Shown here: positions 22,952-31,783 of the stretch, piece by piece | How positions within the stretch are numbered: position 1 is the stretch's first letter | Layout: the number at the start of each line of letters is the position of its first letter | NCBI GenBank assembly: GCA_001552775.1 | Contig: KQ959260.1 | Coordinates: forward strand, 37,123 to 78,033 | DNA: 40,911 nt | Source: Bacteroidales bacterium KA00251 | GTDB lineage: Bacteria; Bacteroidota; Bacteroidia; Bacteroidales; Porphyromonadaceae | Direction: 5' to 3' | The notes under the pieces: model-generated | What the model was told of the DNA's origin: nothing | Seen by the model: the letters and a program-made list of their open reading frames with translations, nothing else | The model's database searches: none | Program-made: the position numbers and the translations under genes

Positions 22952-24271
22952 ATGGCCTACGAAGGTTCACTAGTATCTGTTTCTCTCGAAAACACACTCA
23001 AAGAAAGGAGTAGCGACTTTGAAGAGCTCATCCAAAGAAGCGAACAGCACCTCCGCTCTCTCCTTTTCAGGAGGGAGGAAAGTGGAATGGGTTGGATCAA
23101 TTATCCCTCTTCGACAAATTCCTTTGACTTAAATCAGCAACGTACAATCGCTCAAGAGTTGGCTTCCTTGTGCGATACAATTGTCGTAATCGGAATTGGA
23201 GGTAGCTATGTAGGAGCAAAATCTATCTTAGCCTCATTAGAGCCCTTTTTCCCCCCCAAAGAGGATCAGTATCCAGAACTCATTTTTGCAGGAAACTATC
23301 TTTCAGGAGAAGTCTCTCAACAGTTACTTGATTATCTTCAAGATCGCTCCATAGGGCTAATTGTAGTCTCTAAAAGTGGTAATACCCTAGAGCCTTTTAT
23401 TGCATTCAGCCTGCTTGAGAAGCTACTATACGAACGATATGGCAAGGAAGAGGCTCGCAAAAGAATTGTCGTCATAACAGATCCCGAAAAAGGTGCGTTG
23501 CGAGAGATCGCGACTTCTCGTGGGTACACTTCACTAGCGATACCTTCGTCTATAGGTGGACGTTTCTCCGTGCTCTCTCCTGCAGGTCTACTCCCAGCAT
23601 GCCTTAGGGGACTTGATATTACTGCCCTTATGGAAGGAGCTGTAGCAATGGAAAGGGAGCTTTTGAGCAAAAAGCTTGGCGCAATAGACAACCCCGCCAT
23701 ACGCTACGCTGCAAGTAGGCAATTCCTCTATCAACATCAAGGGAAGAAAATAGAACTTTTCACCTCTTTTGACCCCTATCTAAGTAATCTTGGAGAGTGG
23801 TGGAAACAACTTTTCGCTGAAAGCGAAGGAAAAGAAGGCAAAGGGATATTTGTCTCAACGGCTACTTTTACAACCGATCTTCACTCCGTTGGGCAATGGA
23901 TCCAGCAAGGCGAACGAACAATCTTTGAGACTATCCTATCCACAAAAAGCAGTACTTGCGACCTTTTAGTTCCTGCAATTGACGCTAAAGATACCTCACA
24001 CCACTATCTCTCTGGGATGGACCTTTCCCACATCGAAAGAAGTGCAGAAAAGGGAACAATAGAAGCTCACGTTGCTGGTGGCGTGCCTGTAATACAAATT
24101 AGGATTCCAAGCAGAAAGGATTTTTATATCGGTGCCTTGCTCTACTTTTTTGAGCTTGCAGTGGCTATTAGTGGCTCCCTTATGGAAATCAATCCTTTTG
24201 ATCAGCCTGGAGTTGAGGCTTATAAAAATCGCATGTACAGCCTCCTCAAAAGAAACAACAATAAGGAGTAA
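22952..24271 (+). CDS. pgi: Glucose-6-phosphate isomerase
   Basis: Pgi interconverts glucose-6-phosphate and fructose-6-phosphate. This is the short (439-residue) form also found in Firmicutes and Bacteroidetes. Motifs are IGIGGSYVGAKS, VVSKSGNTLEPFIAF (sugar-phosphate site), GGRFSVLSPAGLLPA, FAESEGKEGKGIF and DLHSVGQWIQQG. The start at 22952 is 27 nt after gpsA, and the DUF4290 gene begins 23 nt after the pgi stop. Confidence 0.96.
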   Translation: MAYEGSLVSVSLENTLKERSSDFEELIQRSEQHLRSLLFRREESGMGWINYPSSTNSFDLNQQRTIAQELASLCDTIVVIGIGGSYVGAKSILASLEPFFPPKEDQYPELIFAGNYLSGEVSQQLLDYLQDRSIGLIVVSKSGNTLEPFIAFSLLEKLLYERYGKEEARKRIVVITDPEKGALREIATSRGYTSLAIPSSIGGRFSVLSPAGLLPACLRGLDITALMEGAVAMERELLSKKLGAIDNPAIRYAASRQFLYQHQGKKIELFTSFDPYLSNLGEWWKQLFAESEGKEGKGIFVSTATFTTDLHSVGQWIQQGERTIFETILSTKSSTCDLLVPAIDAKDTSHHYLSGMDLSHIERSAEKGTIEAHVAGGVPVIQIRIPSRKDFYIGALLYFFELAVAISGSLMEINPFDQPGVEAYKNRMYSLLKRNNNKE

Positions 24272-24294
24272 ATTACTTTGAAGTAACCTCACAA

Positions 24295-24897
24295 ATGCAA
24301 TACAATACAGAACTCGAAAAACTAAAACTACCTGAATTTGGTAGAAATATTCAGAAGATGGTAGAGCACTGCAAGACCATCCCCGATCGTGAAGAAAGAC
24401 AGCACTGTGCAGAAACTATTGTGGAAGTGATGGCTAGGATCTATCCTGAAGCCGCAAATAAAAAGGAGAATCACCCTGCTCTTTGGAACCAATTAGCAGC
24501 TCTGTCTGACTACACTCTAGACATTGATTTTCCAGTAGAGATAGTTGCTCAAGAAGATCTGCATAAACTTCCCATGCCCATCAATTATCCCGATGATGAT
24601 ATTGTTTATCGACACTATGGACACATTACTCAGCAACTCATCACAGTAGCAACCAACATGCCAGAAGGTGCAGAAAAAAATGCTTTCATTGAGCTTATCG
24701 CTAGGCATATGAAAAACACTTTTCTCACATGGGGTCATAGCAGTATCAACAATGAACGTATTGTAAAAGATCTCAAAGCTTTATCCAATGGCGAACTTCT
24801 CTTTAACGAAGAGCAACTGTATACTTTGCTAGATGATAACAACTCGCCAATCTCTTCCAATAAAGCCCGTTCTCAAAAAGGGAAAAGAAAACGATAG
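24295..24897 (+). CDS. DUF4290 protein
   Basis: This 200-residue protein matches the Bacteroidetes-restricted DUF4290 family by its opening MQYNTELEKLKLPEFGRNIQ, the MVEHCKTIPDREERQHCAE region, and the repeated NYPDDDIVYRHYGHI and ARHMKNTFLTWG segments. It ends in a basic tail (KARSQKGKRKR). No signal peptide or membrane segment is visible. The family function is unknown. In Bacteroidales it often lies directly before murA, as here, which hints at a housekeeping role. Confidence 0.85.
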   Translation: MQYNTELEKLKLPEFGRNIQKMVEHCKTIPDREERQHCAETIVEVMARIYPEAANKKENHPALWNQLAALSDYTLDIDFPVEIVAQEDLHKLPMPINYPDDDIVYRHYGHITQQLITVATNMPEGAEKNAFIELIARHMKNTFLTWGHSSINNERIVKDLKALSNGELLFNEEQLYTLLDDNNSPISSNKARSQKGKRKR

Positions 24898-24972
24898 CAC
24901 GTATCATTGCCTTTACAACAGAACAAGTTTGTACACTTTTCTTACTGATTAGAATCACTCAATATTACGGAT

Positions 24973-26280
24973 ATGGCATCATTTATCGTAGAAGGGGGAC
25001 ACCGTCTCAATGGAGACATCATACCACAAGGAGCGAAAAACGAAGCTCTTGAAGTGATTGCCGCCACCCTACTTACTGAAGAGGAGGTAATTATTTCCAA
25101 TATCCCCCAAATCTTGGATGTACTTAACCTGATTAAGCTGGTAGAAGCCCTAGGGAGTGAAGTAAAAAAACTGGCTCCAGATACTTACTCATTCCGTGCA
25201 AAAGAGATTGATTTAGACTTTGTAAGGAGTACTGACTTTCTAGAAAGAAGTAGAAAGCTACGAGGATCGGTACTTTTAGTAGGACCTCTAGTAGGACGCA
25301 CAGGCTACGCCATATTTCCTAAGCCAGGAGGAGATAAAATAGGCCGACGACGTCTTGATACTCATCTTATAGGGCTTGCCACACTGGGGGCCAAATGTGA
25401 GTACAATACAGAGACATTCTGCTACGAAATAAATGGCGCACACCGCAAAGGCAAGTACATGCTACTTGAAGAAGCTTCAGTAACGGGTACTGCTAATATC
25501 ATTATGACAGCAGTACTTACTCCTGGTACTACGACAATCTACCACGCTGCGTGCGAGCCCTATATTCGACAGCTTTGCAATATGCTTGTAGCAATGGGTG
25601 CAAAGATCCAAGGCATCGGCTCTAATCTGCTAACCATCGAAGGCGTTGAGAAACTTGGTGGTTGTACTCACCGCCTACTCCCCGACATGATAGAGGTAGG
25701 AAGCTTTATCGGTATGGCAGCTATGACGCAATCCGACCTTACGATTAGAGAGGTGCATTTACCTGATCTTGGCATTATTCCTGCGGCTTTTGAGAGATTG
25801 GGTATTCAGATGGAATACGGCGAGGATTACATTCGAGTACCTAGCCAAAAGTCGTACGAAATCGACACCTATATGGATGGCTCTATCCTGACTTTTTCAG
25901 ATGCTCCATGGCCAGGGCTCACCCCAGACCTCCTAAGCGTCTTCCTTGTTGTGGCCACACAAGCTAAGGGAAGTGTGCTTATTCATCAAAAAATGTTTGA
26001 GAGTCGTCTCTTTTTTGTTGACAACCTGATCAATATGGGGGCACAAATTATTCTATGCGACCCTCATCGTGCGGTAATTATAGGAGCAGACCGCCGCTAT
26101 TCTCTTCGTGCAGCCAATATGGTTTCTCCCGATATCCGTGCAGGGATTGCCCTTCTAATTGCCGCAATGGATGCTGAAGGCATAAGTAGAATAGACAACA
26201 TTGACCAAATTGACCGTGGCTACCAACAAATAGAGACACGACTGAATGCTGTAGGGGCAAAAATCAAACGTATAGAATGA
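24973..26280 (+). CDS. murA: UDP-N-acetylglucosamine 1-carboxyvinyltransferase, Asp-type active site
   Basis: MurA adds enolpyruvate to UDP-GlcNAc, the first committed step of peptidoglycan synthesis. The 435-residue protein has GAKNEALEVIAATLLTEE at the start, LRGSVLLVGPLVGRTGYA, and HIDRGY-like IDQIDRGYQQIETRL at the end. The loop that carries the catalytic Cys in E. coli (PGGC, Cys 115) reads PGGD here, with Asp 121 at 25333-25335. Asp at this site keeps activity but gives fosfomycin insensitivity in other bacteria (mycobacteria, Chlamydia). rimM overlaps by 4 nt. Confidence 0.97.
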   Translation: MASFIVEGGHRLNGDIIPQGAKNEALEVIAATLLTEEEVIISNIPQILDVLNLIKLVEALGSEVKKLAPDTYSFRAKEIDLDFVRSTDFLERSRKLRGSVLLVGPLVGRTGYAIFPKPGGDKIGRRRLDTHLIGLATLGAKCEYNTETFCYEINGAHRKGKYMLLEEASVTGTANIIMTAVLTPGTTTIYHAACEPYIRQLCNMLVAMGAKIQGIGSNLLTIEGVEKLGGCTHRLLPDMIEVGSFIGMAAMTQSDLTIREVHLPDLGIIPAAFERLGIQMEYGEDYIRVPSQKSYEIDTYMDGSILTFSDAPWPGLTPDLLSVFLVVATQAKGSVLIHQKMFESRLFFVDNLINMGAQIILCDPHRAVIIGADRRYSLRAANMVSPDIRAGIALLIAAMDAEGISRIDNIDQIDRGYQQIETRLNAVGAKIKRIE

Positions 26281-26813
26281 AGGAAGTTTCAATAGAAGAT
26301 CTCGTGGAAATAGGCTTGATCGGTAAGCCTCACGGTGTAAGTGGAGAACTCAATGTACGACTTACTATAGACACTCCTTCGTTTGCCGATTTTTTTGATC
26401 AAGGCAAGTGTTTTGTGTTTGTACTTATAGACAACTTACCAGTACCGATGCATGTAGAAGCTTGGCGTACTAAGGGGCCAGAAGGGCTTTTACTCCAATT
26501 AAAACGGATAAACACTCGCGAAAAGGCATTGGAACTGCAAGGGTGTCCCCTTTTAATTGATAGTTGCTATCTCAACGATATTGTTCAATTTACCCCCGAG
26601 CACTTTATTGGATTCACCCTCTACAACCAAGCCGGACAGTTAGTGGGCAAAGTGATTGAAGTCAATGATACCACGGCAAATATTCTTTTTTCCGTGGAAA
26701 CGCCTTCGCTTAAAGTGCTTTTAATCCCTATAGCAGACGATCTCGTCCAGTCTGTAGATGCGCTCTCAAAGGAGATTTACGTTTCTATTCCTGAGGGTCT
26801 GATGGAGCTATGA
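26277..26813 (+). CDS. rimM: 16S rRNA processing protein RimM
   Basis: RimM helps mature the 30S head by binding r-protein S19. The 178-residue protein shows the N-terminal RimM domain (EIGLIGKPHGVSGELNVRLTID) and a C-terminal PRC-barrel-like domain (FIGFTLYNQAGQLVGKVIEVND). It overlaps murA by 4 nt (ATGA) and dxr by 4 nt, so all three genes are tightly coupled. Confidence 0.93.
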   Translation: MKEVSIEDLVEIGLIGKPHGVSGELNVRLTIDTPSFADFFDQGKCFVFVLIDNLPVPMHVEAWRTKGPEGLLLQLKRINTREKALELQGCPLLIDSCYLNDIVQFTPEHFIGFTLYNQAGQLVGKVIEVNDTTANILFSVETPSLKVLLIPIADDLVQSVDALSKEIYVSIPEGLMEL

Positions 26814-27964
26814 GTATCACAAAAATATCCATATTAGGCGCAACTGGTAGCATTGGGCAACAAGCTCTACAAGTAGTAAGAGAAAATCCCAATCGGCTAA
26901 AAGTCTCTGTGCTTACAGCACACAGCAACATTGAGGCACTTACTCGCCTAGCAAAAGAATTTCAGCCCGCTGTTGTGGCGATTCGAGAAGACAAACTTTT
27001 TCTGCCCCTAAAAAAAGCCCTTTCAAGCTATCCTATTGAAGTTGTAGCAGGAGAAGAGGGGCTAATTGCTGCAGCGGCTTATAATGAAACCGATTTGATA
27101 CTCTCCTCTCTCGTGGGAATTGCAGGGCTAAAGCCAACCATCGTGGCTATAAAAGCAGGTAAAACAATTGCTCTTGCCAATAAGGAAGTGCTTGTAGCCG
27201 GCGGAAGCTACGTAATGAGTGAAGCCAAAAAGCAAGGTGTAACGATAATTCCAGTTGACTCGGAGCACTCTGCTATATATCAATGTTTGCAAGGTGAAAG
27301 TGAAACTCCAGAGACTTTATGGATTACAGCCTCAGGAGGTCCCTTTCTTCACCACACAAAGGAGGAGCTTATGGAAGTAACACCTGAGCAAGCCCTAAAA
27401 CATCCTCGGTGGAAAATGGGGAAGAAGGTAACAATAGACTCTGCAACACTTGCCAATAAAGGATTTGAAGTGATCGAAGCCCACTGGCTCTTTGATATGC
27501 CTGCCTCAAAAATTAAAGTGGTGGTACACCCACAGAGCATAGTCCACTCCCTTGTCTGTTTTGAAGACGGCTCTATGAAGGCTCAGCTTGCCCAGCCTGA
27601 CATGCGACTTCCGATTGCTCTTGCCCTAGGTCTTGGAAAACGTATTCCCAATAAGTATCCACGATTGAATCTCTATGACCAATCTTTTTCCTTTTCACAG
27701 CCTTCCTTTGATCGCTTTCCTATGCTTTCCTATGCTTATGAAGCGTTGAAAAAAGGTGGAAACAGCACGGCCATACTCAATGCAGCAGATAGTGTAGCGG
27801 TAAAGGCTTTTTTAGAAAAGAGGATCTCATTTCTCGACATTCCTCGTGTGGCAGAGGCGATGCTCTCAAGAGACTTCTACGAAGAGGGCGTTGACTTGGA
27901 AACCATTGTGGGAACAGATGAACGTGTAACTCGTGAGGCGGAAGACTTCCTCTCAACACTCTAA
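26810..27964 (+). CDS. dxr: 1-deoxy-D-xylulose-5-phosphate reductoisomerase
   Basis: Dxr makes methylerythritol phosphate, the committed step of the MEP isoprenoid pathway. The 384-residue protein has the NADPH loop LGATGSIGQQALQVV, ALANKEVLVAGG, metal and substrate segments PVDSEHSAIYQCLQGE and TIDSATLANKGFEVIEAHWLF, and HPQSIVHSLV. Length is normal. ispE of the same pathway is at 2175. The gene ends in a long gap with a strong terminator. Confidence 0.97.
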   Translation: MSITKISILGATGSIGQQALQVVRENPNRLKVSVLTAHSNIEALTRLAKEFQPAVVAIREDKLFLPLKKALSSYPIEVVAGEEGLIAAAAYNETDLILSSLVGIAGLKPTIVAIKAGKTIALANKEVLVAGGSYVMSEAKKQGVTIIPVDSEHSAIYQCLQGESETPETLWITASGGPFLHHTKEELMEVTPEQALKHPRWKMGKKVTIDSATLANKGFEVIEAHWLFDMPASKIKVVVHPQSIVHSLVCFEDGSMKAQLAQPDMRLPIALALGLGKRIPNKYPRLNLYDQSFSFSQPSFDRFPMLSYAYEALKKGGNSTAILNAADSVAVKAFLEKRISFLDIPRVAEAMLSRDFYEEGVDLETIVGTDERVTREAEDFLSTL

Positions 27965-28033
27965 AATCCACCTGAATTTATCAAGGGAAAAAACTCCTTT
28001 TGTTTTAATAAATACTTCCAACGATTCCAACAT

Positions 28034-28073
28034 AAAACTCTTGAAGTTCATTGACGACTTTAGGAGTTTTTTT
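28034..28073 (+). terminator. Terminator of murA-rimM-dxr
   Basis: AAAACTCTTGAAGT (28034-28047) and ACTTTAGGAGTTTT (28057-28070) form a 14-bp stem with two G-U pairs and run into seven Ts. Confidence 0.85.
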
Positions 28074-28265
28074 GTACTTGGACTTTAAAGGCAATCGTGA
28101 AGCCTAAAAAATAAAAGTGCGACTGCAAATAGGTTGCTCTATTTTATAAGCCCCGATAAGCTTTCTTCAAGGTTCTTCCTTTACCTCATTTCCTTAAGCT
28201 TTACTGCTTGTTCCCAAGAATTCCGTTCAGCTGATTGACTTTCCACCAATTGCTTGTAAAACCCT

Positions 28266-28273
28266 TAACTTTG
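28266..28273 (+). promoter_or_regulatory. -7 promoter box of nrdJ
   Basis: TAACTTTG fits TAnnTTTG and lies 22 nt before the nrdJ ATG. No good -33 TTTG is seen. Confidence 0.55.
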
Positions 28274-28295
28274 TAAACAATAAATCGTATATAAA

Positions 28296-30824
28296 ATGAA
28301 AACATATAGCTACCAAGAAGCTGAAAGGGCTTCTCTAGAATACTTTGAAGGAGACGAATTAGCAGCTAGAGTGTGGATCACCAAGTACGCTCTGAAAGAC
28401 TCTGAAGGCAACCTTTATGAAAAGAGTCCCGCACAAATGATCCAAAGAATAGCAAAAGAGATTGCACGTATAGAGCAAAAATACCCCAACCCCCTCTCAG
28501 AAAATGAACTTATAGACCTCTTGGAGGGCTTTCGCTATATTGTTCCTCAGGGAAGTCCCATGACGGGAATAGGCAATTACCTGCAAATAGCCTCACTATC
28601 CAACTGCTTTGTTGTAGGAATAGATGGCAACAGCGACTCTTATGGAGGTATCTTCAAAATTGATGAAGAGCAAGTGCAGCTAATGAAACGAAGAGGAGGT
28701 GTGGGACACGACCTCTCTCATATTCGTCCTAAAGGCTCACCTGTAAAAAACTCCGCTCTCACCTCCACTGGCTTAGTACCTTTTATGGAGCGTTTTTCCA
28801 ACTCCACTCGTGAGGTTGCACAAGGAGGACGTCGAGGTGCCCTTATGCTAACCGTCTCTATATCACATCCCGATAGCGAAGATTTTATAGATGCTAAGCT
28901 TGAACAAGGCAAAATCACAGGAGCCAATGTGTCGGTACGTATAGGAGACGACTTTATGAAAGCGGCGACTAACAACGAAGACTTTTTGCTAAGATATCCT
29001 ACTGATTCAGCAAAGCCTAGTTTCACAAAAGAAATTAAAGCAAAACAGCTATGGGACAAGATTATTCACAATGCTTGGAAGAGTGCAGAGCCTGGCGTAC
29101 TCTTTTGGGATACGATCCTAAAAGAGAGCATTCCAGACTGCTACGCAGATCTTGGCTTTAAGACGTTGTCTACAAATCCTTGTGGAGAGATCCCCCTATG
29201 TGCTTACGATAGTTGTCGCCTTCTTGCAATCAATCTTTATAGTTATGTGAAAAATCCTTTTACTCCAAAGGCCTCGTTTGATTTTGAGCTTTTTGCTAAG
29301 CATGTAAAATATGCTCAGCGAATCATGGACGACATTATTGATCTTGAAGCAGAAAAGATTGATGCCATTCTACAAAAAATTGAAAGTGACCCTGAGAGTG
29401 ACGATGTAAAACGAACAGAGAGAGAATTGTGGGAAAAGATTCGTAAAAAAACTCTCCTAGGAAGACGAACAGGCATAGGGATTACAGCTGAAGGCGATAT
29501 GATCGCTGCCATGGGGCTCCGCTATGGTACAGAGGAAGCAACCCGCTTCGCAGTAGAAGTACAGAAAACACTTGCTCTTAATGCATACAGGGGATCGGTA
29601 GAGCTTGCCAAGCAACGTGGAGCATTTGAGATCTACGATGCCCAAAGAGAGGTTAACAATCCTTTTATTCAAAGAATAAAGGAAGCAGACCCCAAACTCT
29701 ATGAAGAGATGGTCCAGGTAGGAAGACGCAATATAGCCCTCCTCACCATTGCCCCTACTGGTAGCACTAGCATTATGACCCAGACCTCTTCTGGTATAGA
29801 GCCGGTATTTATGCCTGTATATCTAAGAAGACGAAAGATAAATCCTAGTGATAAAGATGCTCAAGTTGACTGGGTTGATGAAATGGGCGATAGCTGGGAA
29901 GAGTACATCGTATACCACCATAAATTTCTCACTTGGATGAAAGTAAATGGCTATGATACCTCCAAGAAATACAGCCAAAAGGAAATAGATCAACTGATAG
30001 CCAAAAGTCCTTATTATAAAGCTACTGCCAATGACGTAAACTGGGTCGAAAAGGTAAAAATGCAAGGGGCTATTCAGAAATGGGTAGACCACTCTATCTC
30101 CGTAACGATAAACTTACCCGAAGACACAACTGAAGAACTTGTCAATGAGCTATACGTAACTGCATGGAGAAGTGGATGCAAAGGGTGCACCGTTTATAGA
30201 GAAGGCTCTCGTGCAGGAGTACTTGTCTCCACGTCAGAGAAAGAAAAAAAGGTCGTTTCCACCCCGACTTCTCAAGATCCCTTAGTACGTCCTACCGCAC
30301 TCGAGGCGGACGTTGTAAGATTCCAAAACAATAAAGAAAAATGGATCGCTTTTGTGGGATTAAAAGATGGCAAACCTTATGAAATCTTCACAGGGCTGAA
30401 TGACGAAGACGAAGGAATTCTAGTACCCAAATCCGTTTCCCAGGGGAAGATTATCAAAAATTACGATGAAGATGGTACCAAGCATTACGACTTCCAATTC
30501 CAAAACAAAAGAGGACTAAAAGTAACTATTGAAGGACTTGATCTGAAGTTTAATCCCGAGTTTTGGAATTATGCCAAACTAATCTCTGGTGTCCTACGCT
30601 ATGGAATGCCCATTGAACAAGTTGTAAACCTTGTACAAGGGCTTGACCTTGATGACGAAAGTATCAGTACGTGGAAGAATGGCGTCGAAAGAGCCCTAAG
30701 AAAGTACATTGTTTCTGGACAAAAGGCCGGTGAGCAGAAGTGCCCCAACTGCGGACAAGAAACCCTCGTTTATCAAGAGGGTTGCTTGATTTGTACCAAC
30801 TGTGGCAGTTCTAAATGTAGCTAA
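28296..30824 (+). CDS. nrdJ: Adenosylcobalamin-dependent (class II) ribonucleotide reductase
   Basis: NrdJ reduces ribonucleotides to deoxyribonucleotides using B12 instead of a diiron radical subunit. The 842-residue protein has the class I/II ten-strand barrel signs: IASLSNCFVV, RRGGVGHDLSHIRPKG, STNPCGEIPLCAYDSCRL (radical-site loop), and the substrate-phosphate region IAPTGSTSIMTQTSSGIEP. A C-terminal zinc ribbon, CPNCGQETLVYQEGC..CTNCGSSKCS, ends the protein and probably supplies the final redox cysteines. It lets the cell make dNTPs with or without oxygen. A glycosyltransferase gene follows after 11 nt. Confidence 0.94.
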   Translation: MKTYSYQEAERASLEYFEGDELAARVWITKYALKDSEGNLYEKSPAQMIQRIAKEIARIEQKYPNPLSENELIDLLEGFRYIVPQGSPMTGIGNYLQIASLSNCFVVGIDGNSDSYGGIFKIDEEQVQLMKRRGGVGHDLSHIRPKGSPVKNSALTSTGLVPFMERFSNSTREVAQGGRRGALMLTVSISHPDSEDFIDAKLEQGKITGANVSVRIGDDFMKAATNNEDFLLRYPTDSAKPSFTKEIKAKQLWDKIIHNAWKSAEPGVLFWDTILKESIPDCYADLGFKTLSTNPCGEIPLCAYDSCRLLAINLYSYVKNPFTPKASFDFELFAKHVKYAQRIMDDIIDLEAEKIDAILQKIESDPESDDVKRTERELWEKIRKKTLLGRRTGIGITAEGDMIAAMGLRYGTEEATRFAVEVQKTLALNAYRGSVELAKQRGAFEIYDAQREVNNPFIQRIKEADPKLYEEMVQVGRRNIALLTIAPTGSTSIMTQTSSGIEPVFMPVYLRRRKINPSDKDAQVDWVDEMGDSWEEYIVYHHKFLTWMKVNGYDTSKKYSQKEIDQLIAKSPYYKATANDVNWVEKVKMQGAIQKWVDHSISVTINLPEDTTEELVNELYVTAWRSGCKGCTVYREGSRAGVLVSTSEKEKKVVSTPTSQDPLVRPTALEADVVRFQNNKEKWIAFVGLKDGKPYEIFTGLNDEDEGILVPKSVSQGKIIKNYDEDGTKHYDFQFQNKRGLKVTIEGLDLKFNPEFWNYAKLISGVLRYGMPIEQVVNLVQGLDLDDESISTWKNGVERALRKYIVSGQKAGEQKCPNCGQETLVYQEGCLICTNCGSSKCS

Positions 30825-30835
30825 TTCATTAGTGC

Positions 30836-31756
30836 ATGACACTACCGTCTCCCTCTTTGTCGCCCCAAAGCAGTGCCCCAAAGCACAAACGCTCATTAGA
30901 TACGCACCTCTTTAGAGTAGCGGCTGTAACAATGTGTCGTGGCGATCACTTTTTCCTCAAGCGATGGATTGATTATTATGGAAAAGCTTTGGGCAAAGAG
31001 AATCTCTTCATTATACTTGATGGAGAGGATGAACCATCCCCTCCAAATGGCGAGGGGGCGACAATCCTGCGAGTGGTACACAAAGAGCTAGAACGTGCAG
31101 CAGGCGATAAGCACCGCATTGGATTACTCAACCAACTCTCTTTTGACCTTTTTCAGAAAGGTTATCAAGCCGTTATTGGATGCGACAGTGATGAGTTTTT
31201 AGTGATTGACCCCAAAGAGGGAATTAGCTTGGTAGAATACTTGCAACAACTCTATCTTATGGGGTACACTTCAGCCTCAGCCTTGGGGATTGATGTAGGA
31301 CAAAACCTGCATACCGAACGGACTATTGACCCTTCTCTTCCGCTCCTTGCTCAAAGGAAGTATGCGGTACTCTCGTCTCGCTATACAAAAGCTTCTGTAA
31401 AGTTTTTGCCCCAATTAAGATGGGGGTCGGGCTTTCATCGCATCAAAGGGAGAAATTATAAAATAGCTCCCTCTCTTTTCCTTTTCCACACAGGCTATTC
31501 TTGCGAATCGTTTCTCAAAAAAAGAGAAGAAGATCCGGCAAGGGTGAATGGTGGATGGGAAAACCATCTAGCCAAACGGGGGAAAACAATCCTCTACGTG
31601 ACAAACAAGAAAGCTAAACAAGGCGATCAATTGCTCCGTATAAGTCGCTTCTTACAACAGATTTTTCGTCCTATTTATGCCCTCAACAAGCCACTTATGC
31701 CCACTCCTCCTATAGTGATCGAGATTCCCAAACGATTTAGACAAATTACCTTTTAA
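30836..31756 (+). CDS. Glycosyltransferase, GT2/GT92-like
   Basis: This 306-residue protein has the start AAVTMCRGDHFFLKRWIDYYGKALG, typical of the glycosyl-transferase-2-like family often called Glyco_tranf_2_4 or GT92-like. A GCDSDEFLVID segment contains the metal-binding DxD. The C-terminal part is basic. It lacks a signal peptide or membrane span, so it probably acts on the cytoplasmic side in surface-glycan synthesis. It begins 11 nt after nrdJ, an odd functional neighbour, and is the first of three glycosyltransferase genes. Confidence 0.8.
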   Translation: MTLPSPSLSPQSSAPKHKRSLDTHLFRVAAVTMCRGDHFFLKRWIDYYGKALGKENLFIILDGEDEPSPPNGEGATILRVVHKELERAAGDKHRIGLLNQLSFDLFQKGYQAVIGCDSDEFLVIDPKEGISLVEYLQQLYLMGYTSASALGIDVGQNLHTERTIDPSLPLLAQRKYAVLSSRYTKASVKFLPQLRWGSGFHRIKGRNYKIAPSLFLFHTGYSCESFLKKREEDPARVNGGWENHLAKRGKTILYVTNKKAKQGDQLLRISRFLQQIFRPIYALNKPLMPTPPIVIEIPKRFRQITF

Positions 31757-31783
31757 TAAGAAGAGTCTCCCCTTGTTTAACTT

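Larger units (their letters stand above)
27965..28295. other. Intergenic region between dxr and nrdJ
   Basis: This 331-nt gap holds the dxr terminator (28034-28073) and the nrdJ -7 box (28266-28273). The stretch 28074-28265 shows no ORF and no structure I can assign. I looked for a cobalamin riboswitch, because nrdJ is B12-dependent, and did not find a convincing one. Confidence 0.5.

Noticed and set aside
28074-28265. Cobalamin riboswitch ahead of the B12-dependent nrdJ
   Set aside because: A GTGCGACTGC segment at about 28116 only vaguely recalls a B12 box, and the rest of the riboswitch core is not visible.
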